Shown here piece by piece: positions 14,439 through 19,456 of a stretch of DNA of 19,456 bases. Every line of letters starts with the position of its first letter. Position 1 is the stretch's first letter. The position numbers and the translations under genes are program-made. The notes below the pieces were generated by a model. The model saw only the letters and a program-made list of their open reading frames with translations, ran no database searches and was not told the origin of the DNA. This DNA comes from CALMEC01 sp031376485 (GTDB lineage: Bacteria > Actinomycetota > Thermoleophilia > Miltoncostaeales > Miltoncostaeaceae): positions 1-19,456 of the forward strand of contig JANMDV010000042.1 in the NCBI GenBank assembly GCA_031376485.1. The letters are read 5' to 3'.

Positions 14439-15769
14439 TGACTGTCGCCGATGCCACTCCCGAGAGGCGGGTCGCCTTTCGGGTGCTGCGCCGCGTGACC
14501 GAGGGCGCATATGCGGATCGCGCGCTGTCCGGTGAGGCGCGACGTGAAGGCCTCGCGCCCGGGCCGCGCGGACAGGCGCATCGCCTGGCGTTTGGCGTCG
14601 TGCAGCGACGGCGGACCCTTGATTGGCTGATCGATGCGGAGCTCGACCGCCCGGGTGGAGTAGAGCCGGCAGTCCGCGACGTGCTGCGCCTAGGAGCGTT
14701 CGAACTGGCCTACAGCGATGGTGTGCCGGAATCGGCGGCGGTGGATCAGGCGGTGCGTCTTGCACGTGGTCTGCCCGGCGGACCGCGACGCGTGGCGGCT
14801 CGTGCGGGCCTCGTCAACGCCGTGCTTCGCAAGGTCGCGACGAGCGCGCGACAGCGACTGGGGACCCTGACGGACGACATCCCGCAGTCCGCGGCGGTCG
14901 CCCACAGCGTGCCCGACTGGATTGCGACCCGTTTGTTCGATGCGCTTGGACCAGCGGTGGCTGTCGACGTTCTGGCGTGTGCCAACGGGGCCGCGGAGTC
15001 CGCGCTGCGCTGGAATCCTCTGCGTGGCTCTCGCGAGGAACTCGAGGTGTTGCTGCCCGACGATGCGTCACCGGACGCGGCGATCGCCGATGCATATGTC
15101 CTGCCCACACCGTTTGCCTTGGAGGACTCCCCGGTCTGGGAGCGGGGCCTGGCGATGGGGCAGAGCCGGGCCTCAATGTTGCCGGCCATCGCGCTTGCAC
15201 CTCAGCCCGGCGAGCGCATCCTCGACCTGTGCGCAGCGCCCGGCGCCAAGGCCACTCACCTGGCTGCGCTGTCGCAGAACCGCGCCGACATCGTTTGCGT
15301 GGAGCCGCGACCCGCGCGCGCGTCGATGCTGAGAGAACTGGCAGAACGGATGGGTGCCGCCCTGACCGTTCTCGAGGGCGACGGTCGGACAATCCCGCTC
15401 CCGGGGACGTTTGACGCCGCGCTCGTCGACCCGCCGTGTACCGGTCTCGGTGTCCTTTCGGCCCGCCCCGACGCGCGGTGGCGCCGGCACGAGGAGGACA
15501 TCGCCGACCTGGTCGACTTGCAGGCCGCCCTGCTTCGGCGGGCGATTGACGTCGTGCGACCAGGCGGTCGCATCGTCTACTCCACATGCACGCTCCTGCC
15601 GGAGGAGAACGAGCAGATCGTACTGGCATCAGGTCTCGAACGCATGGATCTGAGCGTGCGCTTCGGCCAGTTCGCCCATGCGCGACTCGATGGAGCGCTC
15701 CTGACCCTGCCGTCGCGTGATCACACGGACGGGTTCTTCGTCGCGGGGCTCCGCGTCCCGAACCGATAA
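14438..15769 (+). CDS. rsmB: 16S rRNA (cytosine-967-C5)-methyltransferase RsmB
   Basis: RsmB (Sun/Fmu) methylates C967 of 16S rRNA. The 443-aa protein has an N-terminal NusB-like RNA-binding domain (about 1-135) and an AdoMet methyltransferase domain with 'DLCAAPGAKATHLA' (263-276, AdoMet binding), 'DPPCTGLG' with Cys334 and 'YSTCTLLPEENE' with the catalytic-type Cys384. The 'HTDGFFVAGL' near the C-terminus is also typical. I use ATG 14438 because it overlaps the fmt stop (TGATG); earlier in-frame starts would lie inside fmt. The stop TAA (15767-15769) is part of a possible -10 element for rpe. Confidence 0.92.
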   Translation: MTVADATPERRVAFRVLRRVTEGAYADRALSGEARREGLAPGPRGQAHRLAFGVVQRRRTLDWLIDAELDRPGGVEPAVRDVLRLGAFELAYSDGVPESAAVDQAVRLARGLPGGPRRVAARAGLVNAVLRKVATSARQRLGTLTDDIPQSAAVAHSVPDWIATRLFDALGPAVAVDVLACANGAAESALRWNPLRGSREELEVLLPDDASPDAAIADAYVLPTPFALEDSPVWERGLAMGQSRASMLPAIALAPQPGERILDLCAAPGAKATHLAALSQNRADIVCVEPRPARASMLRELAERMGAALTVLEGDGRTIPLPGTFDAALVDPPCTGLGVLSARPDARWRRHEEDIADLVDLQAALLRRAIDVVRPGGRIVYSTCTLLPEENEQIVLASGLERMDLSVRFGQFAHARLDGALLTLPSRDHTDGFFVAGLRVPNR

Positions 15770-15772
15770 TCT
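15767..15772 (+). promoter_or_regulatory. possible -10 element, leaderless rpe start
   Basis: TAATCT matches the TANNNT consensus and lies 7 bases before the GTG of rpe, the spacing seen for leaderless mRNAs in actinobacteria. Its first three bases are the stop codon of rsmB. No Shine-Dalgarno sequence precedes the GTG. The -35 region is poor. It would allow rpe-ribD-ribE-ribBA to be transcribed apart from the upstream genes. Confidence 0.4.
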
Positions 15773-15779
15773 GCCCGCT

Positions 15780-16451
15780 GTGAGCGCACGTTCGACACCA
15801 AAGGTGTTGCCCTCGATCATGTCCGCGGACTTTCTGCGCCTGGGTGAGCAGATCGACGCGATGCTCGCCGCCGGGGCACGGGTGTTCCACGTCGATGTGA
15901 TGGACGGGCACTTCGTCCCTAATCTGACTGTCGGACCCGGGTTTGCCGCCGGCCTGGCGGTCCCCGTCAGGGCTGCTGGAGGGATGCTGGACGTCCACCT
16001 GATGGTCGAGCATCCCGGCGCGATGATCGAGCTCTTCGCGCCGCTCGCGGGGGCGATCAGCATCCACGCCGAGGCTGATCCGCACGTCCATAAATTGCTC
16101 AGTCGGATCAGAGAACTCGGATGCCTTGCGGGACTGGCGATCAACCCCGGCACGTCGCTGGCTGTCGTCGAGCCCGTCGCGCACATGCTCGACTTCGTCA
16201 ACGTGATGAGCATCAATCCGGGGTTTGCGGGACAATCGTTTCTGTCGACCACTCCCGAACGCGTCGCTGACCTGTGGGAGCTTTTGCCGGACGGGGTCGC
16301 GATCGAGATCGATGGCGGGATCAGCGTCGCAACGCTTCCCGCCGTCCGCGACGCGGGAGCGACGCTGTTCGTGTCTGCGTCGTCCATCTTCGGGGCAGAT
16401 GACCCCGTTGCGGCCTATAGCGAGTTGGCCGTTCTGGCGGCGGGGGCGTGA
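15780..16451 (+). CDS. rpe: ribulose-phosphate 3-epimerase
   Basis: Rpe interconverts ribulose-5-phosphate and xylulose-5-phosphate in the pentose phosphate pathway; ribulose-5-phosphate is also the substrate of RibB encoded downstream. The 223-aa TIM-barrel protein has 'LPSIMSADFLRLGEQ' (10-24), 'FHVDVMDGHFVPN' (36-48; His37 and Asp39 metal and catalytic), 'DVHLMVEHP' with His73, 'INPGT', 'VMSINPGFAGQSF' (142-154) and 'IEIDGGI' with Asp178. I chose GTG 15780, 10 bases after the rsmB stop; earlier in-frame starts lie inside rsmB. Its stop overlaps the ribD start as GTGA. Confidence 0.95.
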   Translation: MSARSTPKVLPSIMSADFLRLGEQIDAMLAAGARVFHVDVMDGHFVPNLTVGPGFAAGLAVPVRAAGGMLDVHLMVEHPGAMIELFAPLAGAISIHAEADPHVHKLLSRIRELGCLAGLAINPGTSLAVVEPVAHMLDFVNVMSINPGFAGQSFLSTTPERVADLWELLPDGVAIEIDGGISVATLPAVRDAGATLFVSASSIFGADDPVAAYSELAVLAAGA

Positions 16452-17590
16452 CGGGGGCGACGACGTTGGACGTGGCGGCGAAGGAACTGTTCCAGCTTGC
16501 GTACGCACGCGAGCTTGCGATGCGTGGCCGTGGCCGTGTGAGCCCCAATCCCCTTGTGGGGGCGGTGGTGCTGCGTGGCGGCCGCGTCGTCGGCGAGGGA
16601 TGGCACGAGGGACCGGGAACGCCGCATGCCGAAGTTGTCGCTTTGCGCGCGGCGGGTGACGCGTCACATGGGGCAACGGTCGTCTGCACGCTCGAGCCAT
16701 GTTCCCATCACGGCCGCACGCCGCCGTGTTGCGATGCACTCATCGCGGCGGGCGTCGCCAGGGTCGTCATGGGCTGCCTCGATCCGCTCGAGCGGGGGCG
16801 CGCGGGTGGTGCGGCGGTGCTGTCGGCCGCCGGGATCGACGTCGCGCTGGCCCCGGACGACCAGGTCGCGGCGTGCCGTGAACAGAACGCCCCGTTCATC
16901 ACCCACGCGCTGACGGGACTTCCGCTGGTGACACTCAAGTTCGCCACCAGCCTGGACGGCAAGGTCGCGACGGCAGCGGGGGAGAGCCGTTGGATCAGCG
17001 GTCCCCAGTCTCGTGCCGTGGTACACCGGTGGCGTGCCGACGCGGACGCCGTGGCGGTGGGCATCGGCACCGCGATCGCAGACGATCCGCTGCTGACGGC
17101 GCGTGACTTGGACGGAGATCTGCGGCAGCCCATCCGCGTCGTGTTCGATCGGCAGGCGCGGCTGCCGCTCGAGGGAGCGCTGGTGCGAAGCGTCGTCGAT
17201 GCACCGGTGGTCGTGTTCGCCGGCGAGGACGCCGACTACGGGCGCATTACCAGGTTGCGCGACGTCGGCGTGGACGTGGTGGCCCTGGGTGGCGATCGGG
17301 GCGCGCACATCTGCGAGGCGTTGAAGACGCTTGCAGGTCGTCAGGTCCAGTCGATGTTCTTGGAGGGCGGTCCGATCCTGGCGGAGAGTTTCCTGGCCGC
17401 AGGAGCGGTCGATCGCGTGGCGTGGTTCGTCGCACCCTGTCTGATCGGTGGTGCGACGGCACCAGGAGCCCTCGCAGGACCGGGTCTCGGCCCGTTGGCA
17501 GCCGTGCCAAGGTTGGACGCGATCGATGTCACGCGTGTCGGAGATGACGTTCTGATCGCGGGTCGCCTGCGGCCGCTGGCGGGCGCCTGA
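16448..17590 (+). CDS. ribD: bifunctional riboflavin deaminase/reductase
   Basis: RibD carries out the second and third steps of riboflavin synthesis: deamination of the pyrimidine ring, then NADPH reduction of the ribosyl side chain. The 380-aa protein has both halves. The deaminase has 'PNPLVGAVV' (33-41), zinc-site 'HAE' (60-62) and 'PCSHHGRTPPC' with Cys85 and Cys94. The reductase has 'TLKFATSLDGKVAT', 'SRWISG', 'DAVAVGIGTAIADDPLLT' and 'FLEGGPILAESFL' near the C-terminus. The start is GTG 16448, overlapping the rpe stop by four bases. The stop overlaps ribE by one base (TGATG). Confidence 0.95.
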   Translation: MTGATTLDVAAKELFQLAYARELAMRGRGRVSPNPLVGAVVLRGGRVVGEGWHEGPGTPHAEVVALRAAGDASHGATVVCTLEPCSHHGRTPPCCDALIAAGVARVVMGCLDPLERGRAGGAAVLSAAGIDVALAPDDQVAACREQNAPFITHALTGLPLVTLKFATSLDGKVATAAGESRWISGPQSRAVVHRWRADADAVAVGIGTAIADDPLLTARDLDGDLRQPIRVVFDRQARLPLEGALVRSVVDAPVVVFAGEDADYGRITRLRDVGVDVVALGGDRGAHICEALKTLAGRQVQSMFLEGGPILAESFLAAGAVDRVAWFVAPCLIGGATAPGALAGPGLGPLAAVPRLDAIDVTRVGDDVLIAGRLRPLAGA

Positions 17591-18201
17591 TGTTTACTGG
17601 GCTGGTCGAGGAGGTCGGTCAGGTCGTGGCGCTCCAACTGCGCGGTGACGGGGCCAGGCTTCGGGTGGGTGCCGCGCGTGTGCTGGATGGCCTGGCCTTG
17701 GGTGACTCGGTCGCCGTCGATGGCGCGTGCCTGACGGTCGTCGCGATTCACGACGACGCGTTCGAGGTCGATGCGGTCGCGGAGACGTTGGGACGCACGG
17801 CGCTGGGAGACCGGGCGGTCGGGGACCGTCTCAACCTGGAGCGCGCCGTCCGGGCAGGAGACCGGCTCGGCGGGCATCTGGTGCAAGGGCACGTGGACGG
17901 CACCGGTCAGATCCGAGGGGTGACCGACGAGGGGACGGGATCGCGCTTCATCATCACCGCCGCACCAGAGATCCTGCGGTACGTCGTCGAGAAAGGCAGC
18001 ATCACGGTCGACGGGGTCAGCTTGACCGTCGCCGCGCGCGACAGCAACAGTTTTGTGGTGGCGCTCATCCCCCATACGCTGAACGAGACGACCCTGGGTC
18101 ACGCGAACGCGGGGCGTCGGGTCAACCTGGAGGTCGACTTGGTGGCAAAGTATGTGGAGGCGCTCGTCGCGCCGTACAGGTCACGGGGAGAGGGCTTATG
18201 A
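17590..18201 (+). CDS. ribE: riboflavin synthase alpha chain
   Basis: Riboflavin synthase dismutates two molecules of 6,7-dimethyl-8-ribityllumazine to riboflavin and the pyrimidine precursor. The 203-aa protein starts with the diagnostic 'MFTGLVEEVG' and has two lumazine-binding repeats: 'GDSVAVDGACLTV' and 'GGHLVQGHVDGTG', then 'KGSITVDGVSLTV' and 'LIPHTLNETTLG', ending with 'VNLEVDLVAKYVE'. This gene is called ribE in most Gram-positive operons and ribC in E. coli. ATG 17590 overlaps the ribD stop, and its stop overlaps the ribBA start as ATGA. Confidence 0.95.
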   Translation: MFTGLVEEVGQVVALQLRGDGARLRVGAARVLDGLALGDSVAVDGACLTVVAIHDDAFEVDAVAETLGRTALGDRAVGDRLNLERAVRAGDRLGGHLVQGHVDGTGQIRGVTDEGTGSRFIITAAPEILRYVVEKGSITVDGVSLTVAARDSNSFVVALIPHTLNETTLGHANAGRRVNLEVDLVAKYVEALVAPYRSRGEGL

Positions 18202-19456
18202 GCACGACGTCACCATTCACCACCGTCGAGCGCGCGATCGACGAGATCCGCTCGGGCCGGATGGTGGTCGTCTGTGACTCCGAGGACCGTGAGAACGAGG
18301 GCGACTTGATCATGGCCGCGCAGTTCGCCACGCCCGAGGCCGTCAACTTCATGGCGACGAACGCGCGTGGACTCATCTGCCTCGCCTTGACCGAAGAGCG
18401 GTGCGAGCAGCTCGGGCTGGCGCTGACCGCGCGGCGCAACGAAACCCGGCATGCCACGGCATTCATGGACTCGATCGAGGCGCGCGAGGGCGTGACGACC
18501 GGCATCTCGGCGGCGGATCGCTCGCGCACGATCATGGTCGCGATCGATCCCACCAGCGGCGCGTACGACCTGGTCAAGCCCGGCCACGTGTTTCCGCTGC
18601 GCGCCCAAACCGGTGGTGTGCTCAAACGGGCCGGTCATACCGAGGCGTCGGTCGATCTGGCGCGCCTGGCGGGGCTCATCCCGGCCGGCGTCATCTGCGA
18701 GATCATGAACCAGGACGGCACCATGGCGCGTGTCACCGATCTTTCCCGGTACGCCGATGAGCACGGGCTGCAGATGATCACCGTGGCACAGATGATCGAG
18801 CATCGACGCCGCACCGAAAAGCTGATCGAACGTGGTGTGCCCGCGAGACTCCCGACCCCGTTCGGGGAGTTCTCCGCCGTCGGGTACCGCAGCATCATCG
18901 ACGGCAAGGAGCACTTGGCGTTGATCATGGGCGAGGTGGATGGCCGCGAGAACGTGTTGGTGCGCGTCCACTCGGAGTGTCTGACCGGTGACGTGTTCGG
19001 CTCGCTTCGCTGCGACTGCGGGGAGCAACTGCAGGCGGCACTCCAGATCATCGGCCGCGAAGGCCGAGGGGTGGTGCTCTACATCGCCCAGGAGGGCCGT
19101 GGCATCGGCCTGCTCAACAAGCTGAGCGCCTACGAGCTGCAGGACAACGGCCTCGACACCGTCGAGGCCAACCTCGAGCTGGGGTTCGCGCCGGACCTTC
19201 GCGACTACGGCATAGGTGCCCAGATCCTCGTGGACCTCGGCTTGACGACGATCCGTCAGCTCACCAACAATCCCAAGAAGATCGCGGGTTTGAAAGGATA
19301 CGGCTTGACGGTGGTCGAGCAGGTTCCGATCGAGGTGCCACCGGGTGCCGAGAACACCCGGTACCTGCAGACCAAACGCGACAAGCTGGGGCACAAGCTG
19401 CACCATCAAGACCTGCGCTTGGACGATGAGGACGATGAGGGGGGCGAGCTGGGCGG
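18198..19456 (+). CDS. ribBA: DHBP synthase / GTP cyclohydrolase II (RibBA), 3' end missing
   Basis: A fused enzyme: the N-terminal half makes 3,4-dihydroxy-2-butanone-4-phosphate from ribulose-5-phosphate, the C-terminal half opens GTP to start the pyrimidine branch. The frame begins at ATG 18198 (ATGA overlap with ribE, GGGGAGAGGG just upstream) and is still open at the window end, at least 419 codons. RibB motifs include 'DSEDRENEGDLIMAA', 'HATAFMDSIEAREGVTTGIS' and 'FPLRAQTGGVLKRAGHTEAS'. RibA motifs include 'RVHSECLTGDVFGSLRCDCG' (three zinc-binding Cys), 'QEGRGIGLLNKL' and 'LTNNPKKIAGLKGYGL'. The last visible residues form an acidic tail (LDDEDDEGGELG) beyond the usual RibA end, so the stop should be near. 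Such operons normally continue with ribH. Confidence 0.95.
   Translation, partial: MSTTSPFTTVERAIDEIRSGRMVVVCDSEDRENEGDLIMAAQFATPEAVNFMATNARGLICLALTEERCEQLGLALTARRNETRHATAFMDSIEAREGVTTGISAADRSRTIMVAIDPTSGAYDLVKPGHVFPLRAQTGGVLKRAGHTEASVDLARLAGLIPAGVICEIMNQDGTMARVTDLSRYADEHGLQMITVAQMIEHRRRTEKLIERGVPARLPTPFGEFSAVGYRSIIDGKEHLALIMGEVDGRENVLVRVHSECLTGDVFGSLRCDCGEQLQAALQIIGREGRGVVLYIAQEGRGIGLLNKLSAYELQDNGLDTVEANLELGFAPDLRDYGIGAQILVDLGLTTIRQLTNNPKKIAGLKGYGLTVVEQVPIEVPPGAENTRYLQTKRDKLGHKLHHQDLRLDDEDDEGGELG

Noticed and set aside
14814..16739. A 641-codon minus-strand frame across rsmB, rpe and ribD
   Set aside because: It spans three well-supported plus-strand genes and has no recognisable domain.
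1..19456. CRISPR arrays, tRNA or rRNA genes, prophage or integrative elements
   Set aside because: No regularly spaced repeats, no cloverleaf with T-loop pattern, and no integrase or phage genes were seen; the only mobile-element trace is the transposase fragment near 326-480.

Overview
The window is a high-GC bacterial chromosome segment. Dense gene packing, frequent GTG starts, start/stop overlaps and possible leaderless genes all point to an actinomycete (Actinomycetota). The gene set and order (aroA-cmk-plsC-der, a DUF3352-type lipoprotein, priA-def-fmt-rsmB-rpe-ribD-ribE-ribBA) fit Thermoleophilia/Solirubrobacterales best. That placement is inferred from gene content and codon style, not from a database search.

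Layout. Positions 1-362 hold the 3' part of a GAF-domain gene whose end runs into an antisense relic of an insertion-sequence transposase (about 326-430, perhaps to 480). Positions 431-1015 have no convincing gene, look less GC-rich than the rest and contain two palindromes. Next, on the minus strand, is a very small transcription unit (about 1016-1224): a good promoter, an exceptionally long Shine-Dalgarno sequence, a 10-codon ORF (or a 28-codon alternative) and a hairpin terminator. Upstream of it on the same strand is a two-gene operon: a four-helix membrane protein followed by an alpha/beta hydrolase, joined by a GTGA overlap.

From 2696 to the end every clear gene is on the plus strand. 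The first group is an unrecognised 303-aa protein, aroA (shikimate pathway), cmk (CMP kinase), plsC-type acyltransferase and der (ribosome-assembly GTPase), mostly overlapping or nearly abutting. A DUF3352-like lipoprotein follows with its own promoter candidate and a hairpin terminator. A 27-codon single-helix peptide and an intact PriA helicase come next. The last group is a 289-aa protein with a nuclease-like core that seems to lack catalytic residues, then def, fmt, rsmB, rpe, ribD, ribE and ribBA, which runs off the window end. Members of this last group are separated by at most 10 bases or overlap by 1-4 bases, so it reads as one translationally coupled housekeeping and riboflavin operon. 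It supplies initiator-tRNA formylation and its removal, 16S rRNA methylation, ribulose-5-phosphate (a RibB substrate, which Rpe interconverts with xylulose-5-phosphate) and the riboflavin pathway. No FMN riboswitch is visible in front of the rib genes.

No new defence system or large unknown cluster is evident. The most interesting items are the mini transcription unit at 1016-1224, the nuclease-like protein at 12090, the small membrane peptide at 9661 with its odd upstream frame, and several possible leaderless starts.
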